DNA of 38,332 nucleotides from contig CAXMSE010000012.1 of NCBI GenBank assembly GCA_964196195.1, forward strand, positions 1-38,332, in the 5' to 3' direction. The position numbers and the translations under genes were made by a program. This document shows positions 17,141 to 23,969 of the stretch, in pieces. The notes beneath the pieces were generated by a model. That model was not told the origin of the DNA. It was given only the letters and a program-made list of their open reading frames with translations, and did no database searches. This DNA comes from OFTM10 sp964196195. Lineage in GTDB: Bacteria > Actinomycetota > Acidimicrobiia > Acidimicrobiales > Aldehydirespiratoraceae. How positions within the stretch are numbered: the first letter of the stretch is position 1; every line of letters begins with the position of its first letter.

Positions 17141-18109
17141 ATGATCAGTGTCAATCGTGAAGCGATGAAGGTCGTCCGCGTGATCATCGACGATGCCGAC
17201 GCACTTGGCATCACCGTGGAGCATCTCCCCAATGGGGCAACCGTGATCGACATGGGTCTCGAGGCGAAGGGTGGGTGGCGAGCTGCGAGGCTCTATACCC
17301 TCGTCTCGATCGGTGGGCTCGGAGAGGTCAGCTATGAGCCGTTCGAGGTGGCGGGGCGGATGCTGACCGCAGTCCGGGTGATGATCGACCATCCGATCGA
17401 GGGCTGTGTCGCATCTCAGATCGCGGGGTGGCGTCTCGAAGCTCCCGGCAAGGAGCATGCGGCGATCCTCGCCGGCCCCGGCCGGGCGCTCAACTCCTCG
17501 CCCGATCACTACTTCGAATGGACCGACTACCGCGACGAGTACCACGAGTCTGTGGTGGCGATCCAGGCATCCGAGCCGATCTCTTTGGAGATGACCGACC
17601 TGATCGCGCGCTCCTGCGGCGTGGAGGCCGGCGATCTCTACGTGCTGATCGCGCCAAACCGGAGCCTCGTGTGCGCGGTGCAGGTGGCGGCTCGTATCGT
17701 CGAGCAGACCCTGCACAGGCTCGCGGAAGAGGGCATGGATCTGCGCTGCCTGCGTCACGCCTACGGTTTCGGAGTGGTGCCCCCCCTTGTCGATGACGAC
17801 CTCCTATCGATGGGCCGGATCAACGACAGCCTTCTCTACGGTGGTATCGCCAACATCGCGGTGGAGAACACCGACGAGCTGTGCGCCGAGATCGCGCCGA
17901 AGGTGATCTCATCGGCCTGTGATGCCTACGGGCGTCCCTTCATCGAGATCTACGAGGATGCCGGTCGCGACTTCTATGAGATCCCGATCGAGCTTCACTC
18001 GCCTGCTGAAGTCCACATCAACAACCTCACCACCGGCCAGACCTTCAGTGCGGGCAGCATCAATCACGAGGTGCTGGAAGCGTCGTTCTTTCCAGATGAG
18101 GTTCGCTGA
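17141..18109 (+). CDS. mch: Methenyl-tetrahydromethanopterin cyclohydrolase homologue (Mch)
   Basis: A 322-residue protein with the length and block order of Mch throughout. The N-terminus is MISVNREAMKVV, then NGATVIDMG (31-39), YTLVSIGGLG (52-61), APNRSLVCAVQVAARIVEQ (171-189) and the C-terminal INNLTTG (293-299). In Mch the Arg and Glu of an R-x-x-E motif near 183/186 are needed for catalysis; here they are Arg185 and Glu188. The family hydrolyses 5,10-methenyl- to N5-formyl-tetrahydromethanopterin. The start ATG at 17141 follows AAGGAG by eight bases. It sits between two SDRs in the core operon, two genes before a Mer-like protein. No Fae, Mtd, Ftr or Fhc gene is visible in the window, so the true substrate could be the C1 carrier or a similar cyclic amidine. 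Confidence 0.85.
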   Translation: MISVNREAMKVVRVIIDDADALGITVEHLPNGATVIDMGLEAKGGWRAARLYTLVSIGGLGEVSYEPFEVAGRMLTAVRVMIDHPIEGCVASQIAGWRLEAPGKEHAAILAGPGRALNSSPDHYFEWTDYRDEYHESVVAIQASEPISLEMTDLIARSCGVEAGDLYVLIAPNRSLVCAVQVAARIVEQTLHRLAEEGMDLRCLRHAYGFGVVPPLVDDDLLSMGRINDSLLYGGIANIAVENTDELCAEIAPKVISSACDAYGRPFIEIYEDAGRDFYEIPIELHSPAEVHINNLTTGQTFSAGSINHEVLEASFFPDEVR

Positions 18110-18112
18110 CTC

Positions 18113-18904
18113 ATGAGTCCGATCGACCAGCACCTCGCCGGACACCACGCCATTGTGGCGGGCGGCGCCCAGGGAATCGGCCGCCGGTGCGCATGGGCGC
18201 TCAGCGGGGTCGGTGCGGCGGTAACGGTTGCCGACCTCAACGGCGACCTCGCGAGCGCCACAGCGGCCGAGATACGAGCCGAAGGTGGCGCCGCATACTC
18301 TGCCGCGGTCGACATCTCGGATCCCGGCGCGTGCGCCGAACTCCTCGCGGAGAACTCAGGCGAGATCCAGCCCGATCTGCTCGTCAACTGCGCCACGCTC
18401 TATCGAGAGGCGCCCGCCATCGATCAGGATCCCGCCGAGTGGGCCGCGGTGATCCATGTTGGCCTCAATGGTGCTTTCTTCGTGTCGCAGGCCTTCGCCC
18501 GAGCTCGGCGAGCGCAGGGTGGCGGTGGGCGCATCGTGCACATCAGCAGCGTGAGCAGCACCCACAGCATGTACGGAAAGGCCGCGTACGGAACGGCGAA
18601 AGCCGGGATGGACGCGATGACGCGGGCGCTCGCGTTCGAGTGGGGATCGGCCGGCATCTGCGTGAACGCGGTGTCGCCCAGCCACGTCGCCACCGAGACG
18701 ATCCAGGAGCTGGCGGCCACAGGCGTCCTTGCGGTGGATCAGATCGAAGCACGGATTCCTCTCGGGCGCCTCGCCACTCCCGACGAGATCGCCGATGCCG
18801 TGGTCTTCCTGCTCTCGGATCGGGCGCGGTTCATCACCGGCCAGGTTCTCGGCGTAGACGGCGGCTACTGCGCCAACGGCGACTTCGCGGCGGCGCCGAG
18901 GTGA
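18113..18904 (+). CDS. SDR-family oxidoreductase
   Basis: A 263-residue classical SDR starting three bases after the Mch stop. It has GGAQGIG (17-23), Ser146 (HISSVSS), Tyr159 and Lys163 (YGTAK), and a C-terminal ITGQVLGVDGG. Asp41 after strand two (VADLNG) suggests NAD preference. The NNAG block is replaced by NCAT (92-95), where the conserved first Asn remains but the rest differs. It overlaps the following Mer-like gene by four bases (GTGA). Given its place between Mch and a Mer-like protein, an oxidation step linked to them is plausible, but the known methylene-H4MPT dehydrogenases (MtdA/MtdB, Mtd) are other families, so this is not a direct replacement by homology. Confidence 0.9.
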   Translation: MSPIDQHLAGHHAIVAGGAQGIGRRCAWALSGVGAAVTVADLNGDLASATAAEIRAEGGAAYSAAVDISDPGACAELLAENSGEIQPDLLVNCATLYREAPAIDQDPAEWAAVIHVGLNGAFFVSQAFARARRAQGGGGRIVHISSVSSTHSMYGKAAYGTAKAGMDAMTRALAFEWGSAGICVNAVSPSHVATETIQELAATGVLAVDQIEARIPLGRLATPDEIADAVVFLLSDRARFITGQVLGVDGGYCANGDFAAAPR

Positions 18905-19878
18905 GCCCTCACCCGTCGTCGTTCGGTCTCGGCCTTCAACTCGTCCCCGTCATGCCGATCGCCGAGATCGTCGACACCATTCGCGTCGCCGAGGAGCTCG
19001 GCTACGGCTACTGCATGGTGGCCGACGAAGGTCTCATGCAGGACGTATACGTGGCCATGGGCGCGGCTGCCGGTGTCACCGACACCATCCGCCTCGGTGT
19101 GGTGACCAATGGCTACACCCGCCACCCCGCGGCTACTGCTGCGGCGATGGCGACGGTCAATGAGCTGAGCAAGGGCCGGGCGTTCATCACCCTCGTGGCG
19201 GGGGGCACGATGGTTCTTCACCCGATGGGGATCGAGCGAAAAGCACCCCTCGCTGTGGTCGACGACACCATCGAGGTCCTCCGGGCCCTCTGGAGTGGTG
19301 AGTCGGTCGAGTGGGAGGGGCGGCGAACACGGCTCGCAGGCGCACAGCTGAGCCACGGCGCCCAATCGATACCGATCTGGGTGGCCGCTCGTGGCGAGCG
19401 CATCCTCGACCTCGCCGGGCGCAAGGCCGACGGGCTGGTCCTGATGGCCAAGGCCGACCTCGCCGATGCCATCGCGGCGGCCGGCCAGAACGACAGAGAC
19501 CTCACCCTCATGTATCTCGATCGTCTCGCATTCACTCCAGAGATGGTCGAAGAAGCACGAGCCCACTACGCCTACGCCATTCTCGACAGTCCGCCTCGCG
19601 TGCTGCGCAACCTGGGCATCGACGACGCCACCATGCAGCGCATGCGCGATGCCTTCGAATCGGGGGGTGCCGAAGCGATGGCCCCTCTCGTGACCGCAGA
19701 GATGGTCGGCGCCTACCAGATCGCGGGCACCCCGGGGGAGTGCAGATCCCAGCTTGAGGAGATGATCGTGCAGCACCGACTCGACGGCTTCTTCGTCAAC
19801 GTCATCACGCCGGGCCTCGACGCCAATCGGGCTCTGCTCGCCGACATCGCCGAGATCGTCAGAGGGATCGCCGCGTGA
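18901..19878 (+). CDS. Luciferase-like F420-dependent oxidoreductase, Mer-like
   Basis: About 325 residues from the GTG at 18901. The frame is open far upstream, but that part lies inside the SDR gene and is a by-product of codon bias. The N-terminal barrel pattern strongly resembles methylene-H4MPT reductase (Mer): FGLGLQLVPVMPIAEIVDT, an AEELGYGY block, LGVVTNGYTRHPAATAAAMA and ELSKGRAF. Mer and relatives use coenzyme F420; many actinobacterial members of this LLM class act on unrelated substrates, and some use FMN. Here it shares an operon with an Mch homologue, which raises the C1 reading. It overlaps both neighbours with GTGA junctions. A second, related protein is encoded at 34241-35227. 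Confidence 0.85.
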   Translation: MSPHPSSFGLGLQLVPVMPIAEIVDTIRVAEELGYGYCMVADEGLMQDVYVAMGAAAGVTDTIRLGVVTNGYTRHPAATAAAMATVNELSKGRAFITLVAGGTMVLHPMGIERKAPLAVVDDTIEVLRALWSGESVEWEGRRTRLAGAQLSHGAQSIPIWVAARGERILDLAGRKADGLVLMAKADLADAIAAAGQNDRDLTLMYLDRLAFTPEMVEEARAHYAYAILDSPPRVLRNLGIDDATMQRMRDAFESGGAEAMAPLVTAEMVGAYQIAGTPGECRSQLEEMIVQHRLDGFFVNVITPGLDANRALLADIAEIVRGIAA

Positions 19879-20600
19879 ATAAGGCTTCCCTCCACGGCCA
19901 GGTCGCCTTGATCACCGGTGGCGGGTCTGGCGTTGGTGCGGCGATGGCGCGCTCGCTGGCGGCTCGGGGCGCAGAGATAGTGCTCACGGGACGACGAGAG
20001 GATCGGCTTCGCGCGGTTGGCGACGACATCACCACCGCCACCGAGATCATCGGGGCAGACATCAGCGCACCGGGAACACCGGAGCGTGTCGTGCGACGAA
20101 CTATCGAACGGTTCGGCCGCCTCGACGTACTGGTCCACGCCGCGGGCCAGTTCGAGAAGAGGTCGATTGAAGACACCGACGACGACTTCTGGCATCACAT
20201 CCTCGAGGTGAACCTTCGCTCGGTCGTATCCGTCACGAGGGTCGCGTGGACGCATCTACGAGAGTCGCGTGGCCAGGTGGTGCTGGTCAGCAGTGCGGCC
20301 GCGCTACGGGGGTTCCCCGAAAACACGGCCTACGCCGCGTCGAAGGGCGGGATGAACGCCGTAGGCGAGGTGCTGCGCGAAGAGGCACGTCCTCACGGCA
20401 TTCGGATCCTCACGATCTGCCCGGCCCAGATAGACACCGAGCTCTGGGATGGCAAGGCCCCAGATTCGGTGAGGACCCAGATGATGCGCTCGGACGGGGT
20501 GGGTGAGCTCCTAGCAGAACTGGTCGCATCCGACAGATCGATCGACTTCGGTCCGGTATCGATCCAGCCACCTACCAATCCTTGGAGTGACAGTGAATAG
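19875..20600 (+). CDS. SDR-family oxidoreductase, short form
   Basis: A 241-residue SDR with TGGGSGVG (14-21), Ser140 (LVSSAAA), Tyr153 and Lys157 (YAASK). The segment around 39-45 (TGRREDR) with Arg40/Arg41 suggests NADPH use. It lacks the usual C-terminal VDGG end and finishes with a Pro-rich tail, as in the group that includes SDRs such as YdfG-like 3-hydroxy acid dehydrogenases. Its GTG start overlaps the Mer-like gene stop, and it ends the nine-gene operon; 75 bases follow before the XRE-cupin regulator. Confidence 0.88.
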   Translation: MNKASLHGQVALITGGGSGVGAAMARSLAARGAEIVLTGRREDRLRAVGDDITTATEIIGADISAPGTPERVVRRTIERFGRLDVLVHAAGQFEKRSIEDTDDDFWHHILEVNLRSVVSVTRVAWTHLRESRGQVVLVSSAAALRGFPENTAYAASKGGMNAVGEVLREEARPHGIRILTICPAQIDTELWDGKAPDSVRTQMMRSDGVGELLAELVASDRSIDFGPVSIQPPTNPWSDSE

Positions 20601-20644
20601 CCACGGTCATCGCGATGCGGTGCGACGTGGGCCCCTACACTTCG

Positions 20645-20661
20645 GCCCGGGTGGGCTTTTT
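20645..20661 (+). terminator. Weak candidate terminator after the core operon
   Basis: A GCCC-GGGT-GGGC hairpin (four pairs) is followed by five T bases. It lies 44 bases after the last SDR stop and before the regulator start. The stem is short, so this could be a weak or partial terminator, or chance. Confidence 0.3.
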
Positions 20662-20675
20662 CTCGGAGGGCCGGA

Positions 20676-21248
20676 GTGAAAGATCAGCACGGCGGCGCGG
20701 GGTTGAGAGAGCTGAAGGTAGGCCGCGAGTTACGCCAACGACGCAATGAGCTCGAGCTGAGCTTGCGCGAGGTCGCCGAGTTGACCGAGTTGAGCATCGG
20801 GTTTCTGTCCCAACTCGAAAACGATCAAGTCTCTCCTTCGCTGACATCCCTCAACCGGATCGCCCACGCCCTACACATCCCGATATTCGAGTTGCTGAGC
20901 TCCGACGACCGCGACCCTGTGGTTCGCGCTGACGGTCGACCCGCCACCAAACTCGGCGACACCGGGGTTCAGGTCGAGCTGCTCACCAACTTCCCCAACT
21001 GGCAGATGATGCCGTTTTATCGGACCCTCGCGGTGGGGGAGAAGTCCGAAGCGTTCAGGATCGACCGGGCGCGCGAGGAGTGGATCTATGTCCTGGCCGG
21101 ACAGATGGAGATTTACCTCCGCAATCAAGATCCCTACGTCCTCGCTCCTCGCGACTCGATCCATTTCGCCAGCAGCCGCCTCGAAGCGGTCAACTCCGTC
21201 GGCGATGACCCACTGGAGTTCATCTGCATGATGACTCCGCCGGCCTGA
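20676..21248 (+). CDS. XRE-cupin transcriptional regulator
   Basis: A 190-residue protein with an N-terminal XRE-type helix-turn-helix (residues about 16-70; LSLREVAELTELSIGFLSQL, NDQVSPSLTSLNRIAHAL) and a C-terminal cupin (about 105-185; EEWIYVLAGQMEIYL, LAPRDSIHF). This two-domain group (PuuR/SutR-like) usually controls nearby catabolic genes, with the cupin sensing a small molecule. The GTG start at 20676 has GGAGGG five bases upstream. It lies immediately after the core operon and leads the PTR1-like SDR and a flavodoxin-like gene. It is the best candidate regulator for the island, with the palindrome at 32251-32269 as one possible target; that link is inference. Confidence 0.9.
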   Translation: MKDQHGGAGLRELKVGRELRQRRNELELSLREVAELTELSIGFLSQLENDQVSPSLTSLNRIAHALHIPIFELLSSDDRDPVVRADGRPATKLGDTGVQVELLTNFPNWQMMPFYRTLAVGEKSEAFRIDRAREEWIYVLAGQMEIYLRNQDPYVLAPRDSIHFASSRLEAVNSVGDDPLEFICMMTPPA

Positions 21249-21251
21249 CCC

Positions 21252-22007
21252 ATGAAGCTCGAGGGATCCACAGCGCTGGTGACGGGCGCTCCGAAGCGTG
21301 TCGGCCGGGAGATCGCGTTGGAACTGGCGCGGGCCGGGGCCAATGTTGCCATCACCTACCGGTCGTCGAACGCGGATGCGGGCCACACGGTCGACGAGCT
21401 CCGTTCGCTGGGGGCCGAGGCGGTAGCGGTTCAGCTCGACCTCCGAGATCGGGAGTCTCTGCCGGGCGCGATCCGACAAGTCGAGGCGGGCGTCGGCCCG
21501 GTCGACGTTCTGGTCAACAATGCGTCCTATTTCGAGCCCACCCCGTTCCCCACCCAAGATCACCACGGCTGGTATGCGACCTTCGAGGTTGTGCTTCACG
21601 GGCCCTATCACCTGGCCAATATCCTGGCACCGGGGATGTTGGATCGAGGCCGGGGAAACATTGTCAACATGATCGATCTCTCGGCATGGCATCCCTGGCC
21701 TGATCGCGGCGCTCACTCGGTGGCCAAATCGGCGTTGCTCGCGCTGACGCGTCAGCTGGCGGTGGAGTTGGCCCCCTCGGTGGCGGTGAACGCGGTGGCG
21801 GCAGGCCCCACGGTGCCGGCAGAGTCATTCGACGAAGCGCAGATTGATCGGCTCGCCCGCAGGACGCTGTCGGGACGTTGGGGTGAGGTCTCCGACGTGG
21901 CCGCCGCGGTTCGGTTCCTGGCGGGATCGACATCGGTGACCGGCGACTGCATCACCGTCGATGGTGGCGAACGGTGGGGGCACGTCCGCGAGAGGTTCGG
22001 CGACTGA
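21252..22007 (+). CDS. Pteridine-reductase-like SDR with His at the catalytic Tyr position
   Basis: A 251-residue SDR. The opening TGAPKRVGREIALELARAGA and YRSS (36-39) resemble PTR1/FolM pteridine reductases. In PTR1 the usual active Ser is Asp181 in NMVD, with Tyr194 and Lys198; here NMID gives Asp142 and the next positions give His155 and Lys159 in HSVAK. Spacing is the same (13 and 4), so the catalytic Tyr is replaced by His. The segment after Lys (LAVELAPSVAVNAVAAGPT) also matches this subgroup. PTR1 reduces oxidised pterins with NADPH. With the substitution it could be altered in activity, or a binding or regulatory protein. It starts four bases after the regulator gene's stop. Confidence 0.85.
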   Translation: MKLEGSTALVTGAPKRVGREIALELARAGANVAITYRSSNADAGHTVDELRSLGAEAVAVQLDLRDRESLPGAIRQVEAGVGPVDVLVNNASYFEPTPFPTQDHHGWYATFEVVLHGPYHLANILAPGMLDRGRGNIVNMIDLSAWHPWPDRGAHSVAKSALLALTRQLAVELAPSVAVNAVAAGPTVPAESFDEAQIDRLARRTLSGRWGEVSDVAAAVRFLAGSTSVTGDCITVDGGERWGHVRERFGD

Positions 22008-22567
22008 TGCGGGTCCTTCTCCTCGATGCCTTTCCCACCGATTCGCCGGATCGTGCAGTGGTAGACGCGGCCATGGCCACACTGGGAGACGGTGGCCATG
22101 ATGTGGACCATCGAGTTTTGGCAGGAGGGCCGTTCGAGAAATTCATGTCCACCGAGGAGCGCGCCGTCTATCACGAAGACACCCCCCTGATCGCAGCGGA
22201 GACAATCGAAGGGGCGGCCGCGCTGAAAGCTGCCGACGCCCTCCTTTTCTGCTACCCCACAACCCTTTTCACCACCCCTGCGGTGCTCAAGAGCTGGTTC
22301 GAACGGGTGCTGGTGCCGGGGGTGGCGTTCGTTTTCGACGACAAGGAACGGGTCCGCCCGGGCATGCGCAACATCCGACGGCTTGGCGCAATCACCACCA
22401 CGGTCCACGGCACCGCGGACACCCGCCGTGCTCGCGACGCTGGTCGTCGCACCACCACCTGGAACATCCGCCTCAGCTGCCACCCCCTCTGCCGCCGCAC
22501 CTTCGTATCGGTGGAGGCCGGATCGCCCGATACCGCCAAGGTCAGGCGGGCACTGGCACGGTGGTGA
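22007..22567 (+). CDS. Flavodoxin-fold NAD(P)H oxidoreductase (KefF/MdaB-like)
   Basis: About 186 residues from the ATG at 22007, which overlaps the previous stop (TGATG). The N-terminal strand MRVLLLDAFP, the LKAADALLFCYPTTLF block (about 74-89) and SWFERVLVPGVAF match NAD(P)H:quinone oxidoreductase-like flavoproteins that bind FMN/FAD and carry out two-electron reductions. The last 50 residues are Arg/Cys-rich and less typical. It is the third gene of the regulator unit. Its 3' end overlaps the convergent, also flavodoxin-like gene by 26 bases. Confidence 0.8.
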   Translation: MRVLLLDAFPTDSPDRAVVDAAMATLGDGGHDVDHRVLAGGPFEKFMSTEERAVYHEDTPLIAAETIEGAAALKAADALLFCYPTTLFTTPAVLKSWFERVLVPGVAFVFDDKERVRPGMRNIRRLGAITTTVHGTADTRRARDAGRRTTTWNIRLSCHPLCRRTFVSVEAGSPDTAKVRRALARW

Positions 22568-23057
22568 AGGTGGCGCGCACCTTGGTGAGAAACGCCGCTC
22601 GCTCCTCCGCTGTGCTGCGGTCGATCTTGTAGTAGGAGATCCAGTCGAACTCCGCATCCGGGTGACAGAGAGGAACCACGACCCGTTGCCAGGTCTGCAT
22701 GCCGGGCTGGCCCTGCAGCCTGTTGATCAGAAGGGAGGAGCCGTGGGTGGTCACTACCGAAAGGCGTCGGACCGACCTGAGGGGTGAGCTCGCAGGTGGG
22801 GAGTGGGCGTCGACGAACGGTGCGAGCTGACGCTGGAGCCAGTCGAGCATGATTGCCGGCGGGCCGCCCCACCAGGTGGGACACACCGCGATTAGGTGTT
22901 CGACTGAGCCACCGCCGAGATGCGGTTCGTCGCCGTGGTCGAGACTCGCGAGGGTGTGATCAACATCGCTGGCCGTGAGCCCCTCGCAGACCATGTCGCG
23001 AAGGGCGGCGCTGTAACTTTCCTCGAGCGGATGAGAGTGCACCACGAGAGTCTTCAC
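22542..23057 (-). CDS. Flavodoxin-fold NAD(P)H oxidoreductase, second copy
   Basis: About 171 residues from the GTG at 23057 (VKTLVVHSHPLEESYSAALR), the start that matches the family N-terminus. The frame reaches 23195 but that part looks non-coding. Conserved blocks: LIAVCPTWWGGPPAIMLDWL (about 60-79) and RRLSVVTTHGSS near 100. It is the same fold and subfamily as the convergent gene 22007-22567, although clearly diverged. The likely role is reduction of a quinone-like or azo-like group with NAD(P)H. It is divergent from the ABC transporter genes, so the 159-base region 23058-23216 must hold both promoters. Confidence 0.75.
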   Translation of the reverse strand: MKTLVVHSHPLEESYSAALRDMVCEGLTASDVDHTLASLDHGDEPHLGGGSVEHLIAVCPTWWGGPPAIMLDWLQRQLAPFVDAHSPPASSPLRSVRRLSVVTTHGSSLLINRLQGQPGMQTWQRVVVPLCHPDAEFDWISYYKIDRSTAEERAAFLTKVRATFTTVPVPA

Positions 23058-23104
23058 ATGGGCGACAATAGCTGACCAATACCTGGCTGCACGTCCGCTT
23101 GCTG

Positions 23105-23120
23105 GAGAGCGGGTGCTCTC
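23105..23120. promoter_or_regulatory. Inverted repeat in the transporter promoter region
   Basis: A perfect six-base inverted repeat GAGAGC-GGGT-GCTCTC. It lies ten bases upstream of a TATAAAT at 23130-23136 that could be the minus-10 element for the transporter genes. It could be an operator or just a hairpin; no matching copy was noticed elsewhere in the window. Confidence 0.4.
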
Positions 23121-23129
23121 AATCGGGAG

Positions 23130-23136
23130 TATAAAT
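23130..23136 (+). promoter_or_regulatory. Possible minus-10 element for the ABC transporter operon
   Basis: TATAAAT in an AT-richer pocket, 80 bases before the TTG start at 23217. No good minus-35 is seen at the right distance, so this is tentative. Confidence 0.35.
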
Positions 23137-23216
23137 AGTTTGTTGTTGCCGAACTTCACATCGAGCGCTGTGGCAATTATGGTGGCGCCGTTCACGTCAT
23201 CACTGAGGGGAACCAG

Positions 23217-23969
23217 TTGACTGCGAGTGAGACCACCACGAAGGCGCTGTCATTCGAGGACATCGGAATGATCTTCCCCGACGGCACCGAGGCTCTCCAG
23301 GACGTGAGTTTCTCGGTCGACCGCGGCGAATTCGTAACCGTCGTCGGGCCATCGGGTTGTGGCAAGTCCACCCTGCTCAAGATCGCGTCCGGTCTCCTCC
23401 AGAACACATCGGGCCATGTCTCGGTCGACCGCGAGCGCATCGGCTACGTCTTCCAGGATGCCACCCTGCTCCATTGGCGGACGATCCTGAGCAATGTCGA
23501 ACTCTTCGCCGAACTCCACGGCATAGCGAAGAACGAACGACGACGCCTGGCCCAGGAAGCGATCGAGATGGTGGGCCTCGACGGTTTCGAGCACCACTAT
23601 CCGAAGTCGCTTTCCGGCGGCATGAAGATGAGGGCATCGCTGGCGCGAACCCTCACCCTGCAACCCCCGGTGTTCCTTTTCGACGAGCCGTTCGGTGCAG
23701 TCGACGAAATCACGCGCGAGCATCTCAACGAGGAGACCCAGCAGCTCTTCCAACGGGAAGGCTTTGCGGGCCTGTTTATCACCCACTCGATCAGCGAGGC
23801 CGTGTTCATGAGCACTCGGGTACTGGTGATGTCGGCCCGACCAGGCCGCATCGTCGCCGAATTCGAGGTGCCTTTCGAATATCCCCGCAGGCCCGAACTG
23901 CGATTCGAGCCTGAGTTTGCAGAACTCAGCGGCGAAGTGTCGGCCCAGCTCCGAGGAGCCCACTCATGA
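23217..23969 (+). CDS. ABC transporter ATP-binding protein (nitrate/sulfonate/NMT1 type)
   Basis: A 250-residue ATPase starting at a TTG supported by GAGGGG six bases upstream. Walker A GPSGCGKST is at residues 44-52, the Q-loop at YVFQD (77-81), the signature LSGGM at 132-136, Walker B VFLFDEP at 152-158 and the switch His190 (FITHSISEA). It resembles SsuB/TauB-type proteins that power uptake of small organic compounds together with periplasmic-type binding lipoproteins. The permease start overlaps its stop (ATGA) and the binding lipoprotein follows, forming a complete importer. Confidence 0.93.
   Translation: MTASETTTKALSFEDIGMIFPDGTEALQDVSFSVDRGEFVTVVGPSGCGKSTLLKIASGLLQNTSGHVSVDRERIGYVFQDATLLHWRTILSNVELFAELHGIAKNERRRLAQEAIEMVGLDGFEHHYPKSLSGGMKMRASLARTLTLQPPVFLFDEPFGAVDEITREHLNEETQQLFQREGFAGLFITHSISEAVFMSTRVLVMSARPGRIVAEFEVPFEYPRRPELRFEPEFAELSGEVSAQLRGAHS

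Noticed and set aside
17141..18109. Folate methenyl cyclohydrolase (FolD or FchA)
   Set aside because: The motif order and the R-x-x-E block match the methanopterin-specific Mch family, not FolD or FchA.
18187..18900. Upstream extension that would fuse 238 residues to the Mer-like protein
   Set aside because: The extension is Arg-rich, lies entirely within the SDR gene in another frame, and the GTG at 18901 gives the family N-terminus with a GTGA junction.
23137..23216. Possible TPP riboswitch before the NMT1/THI5-like transporter
   Set aside because: A CTGAG-like string occurs near 23203, but the conserved helices and the second core of the thiamine-pyrophosphate aptamer are not seen. The leader is only about 80 bases.
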